A stretch of 64,000 bases of DNA from Agrostemma githago (taxonomy: Eukaryota; Streptophyta; Magnoliopsida; Caryophyllales; Caryophyllaceae): contig OY288239.1 of NCBI GenBank assembly GCA_958450325.1, forward strand, positions 40,421,811-40,485,810, given 5' to 3'. The notes beneath the pieces were generated by a model, which ran no database searches, was not told the DNA's origin, and was given only the letters and a program-made list of their open reading frames with translations. This document shows, piece after piece, positions 9,065 to 19,800 of this stretch. Both the position numbers and the translations under genes were made by a program. Each line of letters starts with the position of its first letter. Position 1 is the stretch's first letter.

Positions 9065-9150
9065 TACTCGACCGAGTAGCCCTCTGACTCGGTCGAGTGG
9101 CCCAAGCACCCGCAGTCGGGCCTGCTTGAGGGCCCACTCGATCGAGTGGG
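9065..9150. repeat. CG-core palindromes of the TE-0 LTR
   Basis: TACTCGACCGAGTA (9065-9078), ACTCGGTCGAGT (9087-9098) and the perfect 18-base palindrome CCCACTCGATCGAGTGGG (9133-9150). The first two centres are 21 bases apart. The arms (ACT/AGT) differ from those of every other array in the window, but the CG-NN-CG core is the same. Confidence 0.85.
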
Positions 9151-9537
9151 TCAGCTGAAACGCAAGGCCCGGTTTTTGGACCTTGGTTTGGGTATTTTTG
9201 TGGGTTTTGTATTTGGATTGGACTTATGACATTTGAATGGCTTTTTTTTTATGTCTTGGAAACGGCTTTGACTGGGTGTTTGACCCAATCGCTAAAAGTC
9301 AGTTTTATTTCCGGAGTCGGTTTTGACCCAAATTAGTCTTGTTTGATTGAAAACGGCCCACTGGGCCTGAATTTGAGGTCGGTTTTATGAGATTTGTACT
9401 CCATAAAAAGCCCAAGCCAGAAACTAATGGTTTCGATCCCATATCCGAGCACGTAGAAACACGTTTACGTCCGATCATCATCGGGTGTTTTTTGGAAACC
9501 GCTATAGACACCTAGCAGCCAAATGTGGGTGTCTACA

Positions 9538-11998
9538 GATTGACATGAATAATAAGGTGTTAGAAAATCAGGAACTGGAATGTCATCAGAATGTAATACA
9601 ATTGCAGCAGGCTTGCATGTCTTTTCTTAAGCAGAAGGCCAAAGTGAGGTGGGTATTAGAGGGCGATCAGAATATTGGTTTATTTCATTCATATATTCGT
9701 CGCAGGAGGCCCTAAAATCGTGTCATGGTTATTCAAAATTTGAGGGGGGAAGAGTGCGCTGATCCAGTAGCTGTTCAACATGCTTTTTTAGACCGCTACT
9801 TGAAATTTCTGGGAGAGACTCAGCCCACGGTTCCAGTGCAGGCAGAGATGGTCCAAAAAGAGGCTGTTTGTTCTTCTTAGCACTGAAGCATCCTTCTTCA
9901 GCTGGTTTCCTCGCAGGAGATCAAAGTCGTGTTGTTTAGCATTCCTTGTGATAAGGCTCCAGGTCCTGATGGTTACACGAGCCAGTTTTTTAAAGATGCT
10001 CGGAATATAGTTGGTGATGATGGGGTGTTAGCGGTGAAGGATTTTTTTCATTTCAAGAAACTTCTAAAGCAGGTCAACACTACTACTCTTACCCTTATAC
10101 CCAAATTGGAGAAGCCTCGGCCTGTTACTCAGTTCAGGCCTATTGCATGTTGTAATATTGTGTATAAGTGCACTTCTATGCTTCTTTGTAAGAGACTTAG
10201 CTTGGTTCTGCCGAATATTATTAGTCCTCAACAAGGGGGATTTATTGAAGGGGGGAATATTATGGAAAATGTGTTAATCTGTCAGGATTTGGTGCGGCTA
10301 TATAACAGGAAGGCCGCTTCTCCACGGTGTTTGATGAAGGTTGATATACAGAAAGCAATGATAATGTTTAATGGAGTTTTCTGGCTCAGATGTTGGAAGC
10401 GCTCAAGTTTTCTCCTAAGTTTATAGGGCTTGTGATGGAATGTGTTCAAACAACGAGTTTCTCCTTGAGCCTTAATGGAGAGACCTTTGGTTTTTTCTCT
10501 GGGAAAAGGGGTCTTCGTGAAGGGGATCCTATATCTCCTCTTTTATTCACTATCTGCTTCGAGTACTTGTCTAGAACGATTACGTATGCTACTTCCATGA
10601 GTCGATTCAGGTTTCATCTTAAATGTGCTCATTTGAAGCTTAGTCACCTGCTTTTTGCGGATGATCTGTTGATATTTTGTAAGGTTGATCAGGTGTCTGT
10701 TGATATTCTGATGCGTGCCTTTGCTACATTTACTAAGACATCTGGTTTGACTATGAGCAAAGGAAAATCACACTTGTTTTGTGTTGGTATGTCGGCTAGT
10801 CAGAGAGCTGCTACTTTCGCTGCTACGAGGTGTGCTGAGGGAGCTCTTCCATTTTGGTATTTCAGTGTTCCGATTTAAACTACAAAATTGTCAAGGGTGA
10901 ACTGTGCTAAACTTGTAGAAAAAATTACGTCCAGAATTTGTAGTCTAGGAGCGAAGAATATATCATACGCGAGAAGGTTGACCTTACTGCAATCTGTTTT
11001 GTCGCAGGTTCATGTTTATTGGGCTATGATATTCGTTCTTCCTAAATGTGTTTTAGCTCCAATTGATGCACTTTGTAGGAATTTTCTATGGGAGGGCAAA
11101 GAAAACTATCAACGAGTTCCGTTAGTGGCTTGGGATCGTCTTTGCCATCCGAGGAAAAAAGGTGGGTTGGGATAAGACAGCTTGAGCAGTGGAATTCAGC
11201 GGCTGTTGGTAAGCTTGTGTCCTGGGTTTTTGAACAAGAAGATAGGCTATGGGTTCGATGGGTGCACAGTTTTTATTTGAAAGGGTGAAACTGGGCTGAT
11301 GTATCTTGGAGTCGGAAAAGAATTTCGGCCATCAAGGATACGCTCTTGTCCCAGTTTCAGAATGGTAAATGAAAAAAGGGGATGATAAGCTGTATTCAAT
11401 AGCCTCAGGGTATTAGTTTCTTCAAGCTAAGTTGCCTGAGATTAGATGGATTAATTTGGTGTGGTGCAACATGTCGATTCCTAAACACCAATTCTTATAC
11501 TGGTTGGCTGCTAGGAATGCGTTGCAGACTAGAGTACATTTTCATAAGTTGGGTCTTGTGACGTCTGATCGTTGTCGTTTATGTGAGCAGGAGACTGAGA
11601 TGGAGGAGCATATCTTTTATAACTGTCGGTTTAGTGCTCAATTGACTTGTTTGCTGCAGTCCTGAGTGGGCATGCCTATGCCTGGCTAGCTTATGCAAGG
11701 GTGCTTTATTCAGGGGCGTGATGTTCAGAAGGAGGTGTGTTGGGCGATTTGTGATGCTACTGTGGCGAATATATGGTATCAGAGAAATAAAGAACATATT
11801 GAAGGTCGTATTACTAGACCCGTTTTGTTGGTTTATAGGATTAAATTGGAACTTGGATTTAGATTCATCAATGCTATGAAAAGTTCAATGTCTCAACAAG
11901 ATAAAGATTGGCTTATGACTCTCATCTGAGTCGTTCTTTAAGATTTCGTGTAATTATTTTTTTATAATTTATACATCTTACATTTTACCAAAAAAAAT
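9538..11998 (+). pseudogene. Decayed plant L1-type LINE, ORF2 from the EN-RT linker to the 3' end
   Basis: Broken frames read in order as a LINE ORF2. The linker has RWVLEGDQNIGLFHSYIRRR (9538-9715). Reverse transcriptase follows, with DKAPGPDGYTSQFF and LIPKLEKPRPVTQFRPIACC (9929-10426), LREGDPISPLLFTICFE and the catalytic motif LLFADDLLIF (10390-10878). Thumb/connection sequence spans 10888-11288, and a zf-RVT domain has CRLCEQETEMEEHIFYNC (11432-11665). A C-terminal piece ends at 11929. The 3' end is an AT-rich tail with a short poly(A) run near 11990. Frameshifts and stops separate the pieces, so it is dead. The endonuclease half is absent to the left because TE-0 abuts it at 9537. An 8-base TACAGATT occurs near both ends, but it is not flush with the poly(A), so I do not call it a duplication. 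Confidence 0.9.
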
Positions 11999-12396
11999 TA
12001 ACTTAAATTACAGATTAAAAGGAGAAACAAAATAAAAATTATATAATCAGAAAAGAAGATTGAAAGCAAGCAATAAACTTTAATCATCACAGTAGAAAAC
12101 CCAGCAACATCGTTCTCATGTTTCAAAGTCCAGAAATTCATGAAACTGTGCCCATCTACATCAGATAATCTAATAATAAATCAGACAAAAATTGATTAAA
12201 GAGAAGTCAAAATCGACATTGCACAGTTAATTGATTACAAAATTGAGAAGCAGAAATCGATTATACCTAGAAGAGAATGAACGTGAGAGGACAGCACGGG
12301 GAGCCACGACGTTCCTTGGGCACGAAAGCCACCGACAGCACAACATCGGGAGTCGCGCAGACAACATCAGCGCCACCATTTGGCGGCATCAACTAC
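11999..12396. other. Unassigned spacer between LINE and CACTA element
   Basis: There is no transposon hallmark. On the minus strand, GC-richer sequence (12396 to about 12268) passes through TCTTCTAG-GTATAATCG into AT-rich DNA, which resembles an exon followed by a 5' splice site. It could be a remnant of a host gene or of another element. The support is weak. Confidence 0.3.
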
Positions 12397-13263
12397 CACT
12401 ACTAAAAACAGAGGAAAATGCGGCGGACAAATTGCGTCGGAAAATATACCCAAAGCAAGTTTTTAATGTGCATCAGATTGCGTCAAATAACCGACGCAAT
12501 CCAACACCATGGATAGGCGCCAACAATTTCACGTTGGCGTCTGTATGTCATTTCATTGCGGCGGATAAGCCGACGCAAACTCAACACAACGCCAGTTGTT
12601 GCGTCAGCTAATTCGACACTAATCTGTCGTGTCAACACGTCATTTGACATACGTAGCATCGGATTAGCCGTCGCAAATTTGTAAATTGCGACGGACTTTG
12701 CGACGGCTAATTCACCGCAAATTTGTCGAATATTAAAAAAAAAGACGCGACTCTTACTTCTCCAAATCAGAATTCCCCATCTCCAAACCCCAACAGTCCC
12801 CCAACACACTCTGGGGAACACGCGACCCAGACCCAAAACGCGACCTCCTTCCGGCAATGTCAACCCTCTCCGGCGACCCAAACCCCCCGGCGACCCTAAT
12901 CCCAGCCCCAAAAAGAAACAAAATCCCTAAGTTTCCCCCTCCCCTCCCCTCTTCTGGTCTGCCGCCGCCTCGCCGTCGCCGGTTCCTCCTTCCCTCTCAG
13001 GTACGAATTTCGATATTAGGTTTTGGTTTGGGTTGTTGATATTGTGTGGTCATTATTAATTGTGTTATATTTGAGGATAATTGTTAATTATGATAGAATT
13101 AAGTGTGATTATGTTGATATTTGGTAGTATTGTGTTAGATTTGGTTTATTATAGTAGTGGTGGAGTATTAGTGAATATTTAAATTATTATTTGGTAGATA
13201 TTTGGATTATTAGTGGAGTAATGAGGATAGTATTTGGAGTAATATATTAGTTGATATTTGGTT

Positions 13264-13413
13264 TATTATAGTGGAGTATTAGTAGTAGTAATAGTAGTAG
13301 TAATTGTGTTAGTTTAATAGTAGTAGATTAGTAGTATTAGTAGTATTAGTAGTAGTAGTAGTAGTAGTAGTAGTTTAGTAGTAGTAGTAGTAGTAGTAAT
13401 AGTAGTAGTAGTG
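13264..13413. repeat. (AGT)n-type microsatellite
   Basis: Imperfect runs of AGT/TAG triplets lie within the CACTA element. Nothing else is seen in this stretch. Confidence 0.9.
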
Positions 13414-13758
13414 AATGGGAGGATGAGGAATTTGCAGATTGGATTGCTCCTGAAGGAGAGGCTGATGAGGAAGAGTTGTTCGTTGATGAAGATGACGGGG
13501 ATGGGGATGGGGTTAATAGTGACTAGGATGATGATGAGGAGGGGAAGAAGGTTTCATTGAAGCGCATATCGATGCGGAGAGTGATAGTGATGATAATTAG
13601 AGTATCTTTAGTTTTTTAAAAATTTGTTTAGTAGAAGTTGTAATTTATTTCATTGTAATTTGAAACTATTTAGCTAATCAATGAAATTCCTAGATTACTC
13701 TAAACTAATTGACTCTATATTTTAACATTTCGCAAACATATTTCTTGTAGAAGTTAAT

Positions 13759-15240
13759 ATGACAGGTAATAGTGGAGTTGTTAGGGTTACGGGTAGTGGT
13801 AGCCATAGTAACACGACTCCTATGGAAGAAGACAAGGTCGTCCATGGAGTGGACGCTATACAGGAAGTTGGAGCAACGCAGTACGTGTCAACGGCTTCGA
13901 AGCCGTACCTTTCACGGCTACGTGTTCCGGGCGTGACTTGGTTAGTTTCTATTGTTATAATGAAGTGTTTTATTTTATTTCATTCATTTGTTTGCTTAAC
14001 ATCCGAAATTACTAATACAGGTGCGAGGATAACCCGTACTCTTAGTACTTGTGTGATTCTATCATCATGCCATATATGTCTACTCCAAGCGCATACCGAA
14101 GCTGGATGGAGGCGTTCCAACGAGCGAGGGATGACATGTACACGAACTTCGCGGTAATTGCCACATTGTCATTCAAAATTTTACATCCCACGACTTATAA
14201 ATTAAATTATAACAAGTTTTATTTTGGACGAACAGAGGAGAGTGCGTATAGACCTGGGATACGACATGAGATCCGATTACGAGAGTCGGATAAAGAAGCG
14301 AATCATGGATATATTCCAGAGAGCGGTTCCTAGGGCTCAGAGGGCGAAATGGATTCCGGAAGAGAAGTGGAAAGAACTGAAACGGAAGGTTGATGACCCT
14401 GAATTCAAGAAGAGGTGGTAGTGAAGAAGGCGAACCGGTGATGTGGGCAAGCAGACAAAATGGCCAAAACCACTAGCTGTCTTTGAAGTAGGAGCGCAGC
14501 AACTATTTTTAAGCAAATGGTAAGTGTTTACAAGATAAGTAATCAATTTAATTATAGTGCAATACATTTTATCTAAATAATTGCTGAACGTTCTAACACT
14601 TTTTTCTGATGGGCCCAACCGCAACCCCGGTCCAGCTTCTCGAGAAAACAAAGAAGGGAAAGGACAGGAAGTGGATACACCCCCGAGCGCCGGAGCTGAT
14701 TGTGAGTACTTGTACTATACTTTTTCAAAAATTAATATACTTATCTCAAAAATTATGGTGTCAAAGTATATGATTGTTTTATGTGGTAAAATCATGTTTC
14801 CTATTGCTATTTCAGGAGAACTTTGACAAAGCTGTGGAGGAGGCGCAAGTTGATCAGGCACCAAACACCTTACGGATCTTCCATGATGTCGCGGGCGGCT
14901 ACAACCAGAAGCGATGCTTCTGGGGGATAGGCAGTACGGTGAAAGAGCTCTTTCGCCCCTGCTTGATTCGTGGTAGGGGACCATACGCCGACACTTACTT
15001 CCCCATCGGCGCTTCGCAAGAACGTACAACTAACGAGCGTATTGACGAAAGCTTGAAGAAACACTACATACATTAGAAGAGACAATAGGGTCACAACAAA
15101 AGATCATAGAGATGATGAGGGAAAGGTGGGCTATGGAGAATGAAAGCTGCAGCGGTGGACCACGTACTAGCGGGCGCAATGACAACAATGACGATGGTCA
15201 TCCTTTTTGGTCTTCGCACCTTCACCCCATTGCTTAGGTA
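13759..15240 (+). pseudogene. CACTA transposase_24 (Ptta/En/Spm)-like gene, decayed, multi-exon
   Basis: Pieces read in order across plausible introns. Exon 1 starts at ATG 13759 (MTGNSGVVRV) and ends at a GT near 13940, with an acceptor near 14021. The next piece has YRSWMEAFQRARDDMYTNFA (to 14153). After an intron ending in ACGAACAG (14236) comes RRVRIDLGYDMRSDYESR, then WIPEEKWKELKRKVDDPEFK, which fits the family's conserved core. That piece ends at a stop (14419). Further exons carry LEKTKKGKDRKWIHPRAPEL (14611-14700) and FHDVAGGYNQKRCFWGIGS (14817-15076), the usual C-terminal block. A final frame with RERWAMENES ends at 15238 after a frame change. Frame changes and the internal stop suggest it is dead, though wrongly drawn introns could explain some of this. 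Confidence 0.65.
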
Positions 15241-15476
15241 TTATGTCTTCTCTTTGGTACTTTTTTATGTTATGGTTATGTATATATTCCTAAGTCACTA
15301 ACTCCTAGATGGAATTGTGAACCCAACACACATTCTTCGCGATATATTTTCATTTTCTATATCAGTATTGTGGTTGAGATTTGTGGAGTTTTGTGGAGTT
15401 CTGTGAATAAGATATTATGTGAGCTTTGATTGGAGTTTTGTGGCAGAAGTGCTGCTGTTGTGGTAGTTTGTGGGAG

Positions 15477-15479
<3 letters not shown>

Positions 15480-15507
<28 letters not shown>

Positions 15508-15578
15508 CATACATACATACAAACAAACATACATACATACATACATACATACATAAATACATACATACATACATACAT

Positions 15579-15656
<78 letters not shown>

Positions 15657-15657
15657 T
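15480..15657. repeat. Compound microsatellite (ATAC)n-(CA)n-(TA)n
   Basis: About 115 bases of ACAT tetranucleotides are followed by about 40 of CA and about 22 of TA. The long open frames across it (Tyr-Ile-His-Thr repeats) exist only because of the repeat. Confidence 0.95.
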
Positions 15658-15730
15658 GCAGGTTGTTTATTTGTTGCACATTTGGGGAGCTAAAAACAAA
15701 TGGAACATCTTTTATTAAAATGAATATTGC

Positions 15731-16127
15731 TGATGGTAAGAGTTAGTCGTCTATCCTACCGATCAAATAATAATCAACAAACCTAAGCTAGGTAGCTAGG
15801 GTAAGTCGAGTTTATCCTCAGGGACGGGAGTTCCAAACTAAAGGGTGCTACGGTCTAAGATTAGGTTCAAGACGAACTAAAGTAATTGATTGTAGTTGGT
15901 GACTAATCTAGAAATAACTATAAAACTAAGGCAAAGGAAACTAAGACGGTAATGAAATGGGGGATTAACAATAAGAGAATAGGCTAGGGTTAGGTCGAGT
16001 TCAAAGGTGTCTAGTAGGTCAAGGAAGAATAAGGGTGCCGGTGCAATCCATTAGCCTTGGCTACGACCGGGGTCTCGCACTTAGACGGCCAAAGGAGTCT
16101 CTACACTACGCTTTCCCTAATAATGAT
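15731..16127 (-). repeat. TE-3 3' LTR, first part (Athila-like, minus strand)
   Basis: It begins TGATGGTAAGAGTTAGTCGTC, the complement of the usual Athila-like LTR end, and runs with U5-type sequence to 16127, where TE-2 inserted. It continues at 28293. The base order matches the left part of the TE-7 LTR at 42986-43253. The duplication ATGAT (16123-16127) is shared with TE-2's right edge. Confidence 0.85.
16123..16127. repeat. Target-site duplication of TE-2, left copy (ATGAT)
   Basis: ATGAT precedes the TG of the 5' LTR and recurs exactly at 28288-28292, after the terminal CA. Confidence 0.95.
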
Positions 16128-16804
16128 TGATTGGGGTGGGCCGCCTGTCAATCAACCGCCTGCTGGGCAGGCCCCGGGACGGTTCCCGTCAGGGAATCGA
16201 AAGGCCAGCCTCCCAGCAAGGACCTGGAACAAAGCATGACACTTAAGGTTAGCCGTCAGCCGCCGAGGGCACGGGCTAACCCAGCCTGTCGGAGCTTGGC
16301 AGCCCCCTGCCTGGAGACTGTCTGCCCTGGGAGAATCCCTGGCCAGCAGGGTCAGGACCCCCAGGGGCCCTCTCGTCATTTTGCCTAAGGTAATTGGGAA
16401 TGGATGGATGAGAGGCCGCCACTTGTCACTCCTCTATCCAACCATTCCTCCTTCTCTTCTCTCTCTTGTGGGAAGGTATAAATACCTCCCCATTTCCCAC
16501 ATGAGAGGGGTTGGATTTTCTCTCTCTAGACTTTTACTCCTAAAACGCCGCCTAGTTCCTCACGAGCTAGGTTCGTAAAGGCATTTCACGGACTGACTTA
16601 GGCATCGGAGAGGGTTTCCTCGGACAACCTCCGAGGCCCTGTGCGTTCATTGTGCAGGGAGCAGGCCGTTTTCCGCCGGGAAAGTCCGATTCAGGGAGTA
16701 AGAGGAAGGGGAGACCAAGGGAATTAAGCAATCAGTTGTTCACCATTAAATCGATTATACTGTCCGGATCCTAGACCAGGCAAATTGTTTCCGTGACCGG
16801 AACA
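16128..16804 (+). repeat. TE-2 5' LTR (677 bp)
   Basis: It starts TGATTGGGGTGGG and ends CCGGAACA. It holds GC-rich segments with CCTGGAGAC/CAGGCCCC motifs, a TATA box and a leader. It lacks the CG-core palindrome array of the Athila-like LTRs. Confidence 0.96.
16477..16484 (+). promoter_or_regulatory. TATA box of TE-2 5' LTR
   Basis: TATAAATA lies in the context GGAAGGTATAAATACC, preceded by a CT-rich run. The identical copy is at 27960-27967 in the 3' LTR. Confidence 0.8.
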
Positions 16805-16807
16805 ATT

Positions 16808-16825
16808 TGGCGCCGTCTATGGGGA
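16808..16825 (+). promoter_or_regulatory. TE-2 primer-binding site
   Basis: TGGCGCCGTCTATGGGGA starts three bases after the LTR. The TGGCGCC start is usual for Tat-lineage elements. It differs from the Asp-tRNA site of TE-1 in the 3' half; I do not assign the tRNA. Confidence 0.8.
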
Positions 16826-16893
16826 ATTTACGGTTGTGCTCACGAGTTACCCACTAAAATCAACCACTCATAATCACAAAATTAAACACAATC

Positions 16894-19800
16894 ATGCCAG
16901 AAATCGTGGATGCCAGTACAGGAGCGGGTCCGACGGTCCCTCCGGTGACCCCCCTGTACGGTATGCCGCTGTCGGAGAGGGTCCCTCCTGCCACAATCCT
17001 GGGGGTAGGGGGAACCAATCCCCTCGGTGGATCTAACACTGCTGTGACACCCGAGCTGGGGGCACGCCCTGGACGTGCTCTCAATCTGACCCCAGCTCAG
17101 ATGGCACAGGCAGCCGCGTTCTTCTCTGCGATGCTAGATCAGGAGTTCACGCCTGAGGACTTGGTGGGCAGGGTCGCATCGGCTCCCAGGCAACCGTCCC
17201 CAGTCAGCAGGGACGAGGCCGGGGGCACGAGGCGGACCGCCGCCAGAAATGCTCAGAGAAAAGCAAGAAGAACAGCCCAAATGTATACGCATGTGCAGAG
17301 GCGCATTACCACTGGCAAACCAGAGCCACCTGTCCAGCAGGCGTTCTCTATTCACACGACAGAATCGGCGTCTGGAGGGCAGGGAGGCTTATCTCAAGGA
17401 TTACAAGAGCGCATGAGGCCCAGGGAGCCTGTGTCGAAACGCTTAGGGGAGAGGCCAGACGGAGTTTTCTCCAGACTAACACCTGCGGCCAAGGAACAGT
17501 CAGCCCCCGGCTTATCCCAAAGCCTGCAATCCAGACTCAACCGAGGACAACCGCTCGAGTCCAGGTACCATCAGGGTGAAAACCTCTGCCACTCCCAGAG
17601 GAAGAGGCCCAGGCAAGCCTCCTCGGGAACAGAGGATGAGGCAGCTAGCAGACCGCCACCGAGGAACCGCTCCCCCAGTACGAGGAAACCGACCCATAAA
17701 CAATGGGAATCTCACGGTAACCAGTCTGGGGAAAGCAGGTCACGACTGGTAGGCAGGCCCACGAAAACCCCGTTGCACCCTGAGGTACAAGAGTACCCCA
17801 TTCCAAAAATCAAAATGCCCACCATCAAATTTGACGGAACGACAGACCCTGAGGACCACCTGGCAGCCTTTGAGAGCCACATGGGCATGTATGACGTAGA
17901 TGATGCCATCTGGTGCAAAGTCTTCCCTACCACCCTGGTGGGACTTGCGCAGGGGTGGTTCAGAGACCTCCGCCAGGGGTCAATCAGGTTCTTCATAGAG
18001 TTGGCTGAAATTTTCCTTGAACAGTATGCCGGAAATAAGAGAAGACGCCTTACCCGTTTCGATCTCATGACCCTGAAACAGAAAAAGGGTGAGAGTGTAA
18101 GAGAGTACATGAGAAGGTTCGATCTATCCTACCAGCAGGTTAGGGAGATCGATGATTCCACCGCTGCCTACGCCCTGACAATCTCCCTACTTCCAGGGGA
18201 AATGAAAAACCAGATGATCAGGGCCCAGCCAGAAACCTTGGCCATGGCCAGAAAGATTGCTGAGGGGTTCATTCTGCAGGAGGAGTTCCACGGCCTGACG
18301 GACACCCCTGCAGGCCAAACAAAATCTCAAGGGGGACCGCAGGGTGGAAGGGGCAGAAGTGAACCAGGTAAGCAAAAGGAGGGAGACACTCCCAAGAAAG
18401 AACGCCCAGTCTACCAACCCAGATTCGATAGTTACACCGCTCTGAACAAATCCAGGGCGGAAATCTTCGAACTGGAAAAAGAAACTGCCAAATGGAACCG
18501 TCCAAACAAACCTCGCAGCCCAAAAGGCGACCCAAAGAAATTCTGCACTTTCCACGACTGTATAGGCCATACCACCGAAGAGTGCCGTCACCTGAAGGAT
18601 GAAATTGAGAAATTAATCAGGAACGGATGGCTGGCCAACTACGCAGCCAAAAACAAGTCTCAGAAGGAAGTGTCTGAGAAACCCGAGGGGTCAGTGCAGA
18701 ACCGGATGGTAATCCATGTAATTTCAGGGAGCACTGAGGGTCAGCTCAGTCGAAGAGGCCAAAAAAGGCAAATGCGCGAGCTGAGGAACCAGATCTGCTA
18801 CGCTGAGAAAGAAGGGAGTCCAAGGGGAGTGACATTAAGTATCACCCCTGACGACGCAGGACGGGTGATATATCCGCACAGTGATCCTTTGGTGCTGTCC
18901 TTAGAGATCAGCAACCATATTGTGCGAAGATGTATGGTAGACACGGGCGCATATACAAATCTTTTGTACAAGGATGCTTTCGAAAAGATGGGCCTGGAGA
19001 AAAGGCACCTGCGGCCTGCTCCCGGATCGCTGTATGGATTCAGTGGGGCAGGCGTGCTGCCCATGGGCGTCATCGACTTGCCTGTAACCTTCGGGGAAGG
19101 CTCCACAGCCAGGAATGTCAGGGCAACCTTTGTTGTTGTGGACGCAAGATCTGCCTATAATGCCCTGATTGGCAGGGCCACGCTGGATGAAATCGAGGCA
19201 GCAATCTCCATCAGGGCTCTCACCATTGCGTATGTCACGGACTTCGGGCTGGAAGGAAAAATACGTGGGGACCAGAAGTCAGCCAGACAATGCTACTCCG
19301 TGGCCCTACAAGAACACGAAAAGGACAGAAAAGGAAAAAGAAAAGCTGACGGCTCCCCCTGCAGGGAAGGCGAAGTCCCAGTCGAGCACCCGGTGTCCGA
19401 CCGCCTGGAACCAGGGGGCGAAAGTATGTTGGTGGACTTAGAACCAGGAAGACAGGTCCTGGTAGGAACAGGCCTGGAGGAATCCTACCAGGCCGAACTG
19501 GTCAGACTACTGAGGGAGAACAAAGACGTATTTGCTTATTCTGCAGACGAGATGCCCGGCGTTGATCCCTCATGCATCGTTCACAAGCTGAACGTAAGCA
19601 TGGATGCTCGCCCTGTAAAACAGAAAAAACGAAACATGTCTGCAGAAAAGGACGCAGCGATCAAGGAAGAAATTGACAAACTCTTGAAAGCAGACTTTAT
19701 TGAAGTCTGCGACTACCCAGAATGGCTGGCAAATGTTGTTATGGTCAAGAAGTCGTCAGGCGCATGGAGAATGTGCGTCGACTTTACAAACCTGAACAAG

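Larger units (their letters stand above)
8815..9537 (-). mobile_element. TE-0 right part: minus-strand LTR with palindromes and TATA box
   Basis: Read on the minus strand this begins at 9537 with TGTAGACACCCACATTTGG, a typical LTR start. Palindromes follow at 9065-9150 and a TATA box at 9029-9036 (minus strand CCTATATATACACC). It then runs into the ACCCT site where TE-1 inserted. The family differs from the Athila-like LTRs, which start TGATAAGTGTAG. To its right LINE coding sequence begins at once, so TE-0 probably inserted into that LINE. No ORF is supported. Confidence 0.65.
12397..15730 (+). mobile_element. Left portion of a CACTA (En/Spm-like) DNA transposon, cut by TE-3
   Basis: It begins with CACTACTAAAAACAGAGG, the expected form of a CACTA terminal inverted repeat. 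Subterminal repeats follow, with many copies of TTGCGTCGG, GACGCAA and GCGACGG types in both orientations (12425-12725). Inside is a broken multi-exon transposase_24-like gene (13759-15240). No matching right terminal repeat is seen; the element stops where the TE-3 LTR begins at 15731. Sequence 12726-13040 is C-rich and may be an exon or leader. 13408-13525 carries a short acidic frame ending in a stop, with no recognisable domain. Confidence 0.75.

Noticed and set aside
9534..12016. TACAGATT at both ends of the LINE as a target duplication
   Set aside because: The left copy spans the TE-0 boundary and the right copy is not flush with the poly(A). An 8-base match at loose positions can be chance.
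15362..15746. Four overlapping frames of Tyr-Ile-His-Thr or Cys-Met-Tyr-Val repeats
   Set aside because: Produced entirely by the ATAC/CA/TA microsatellite.
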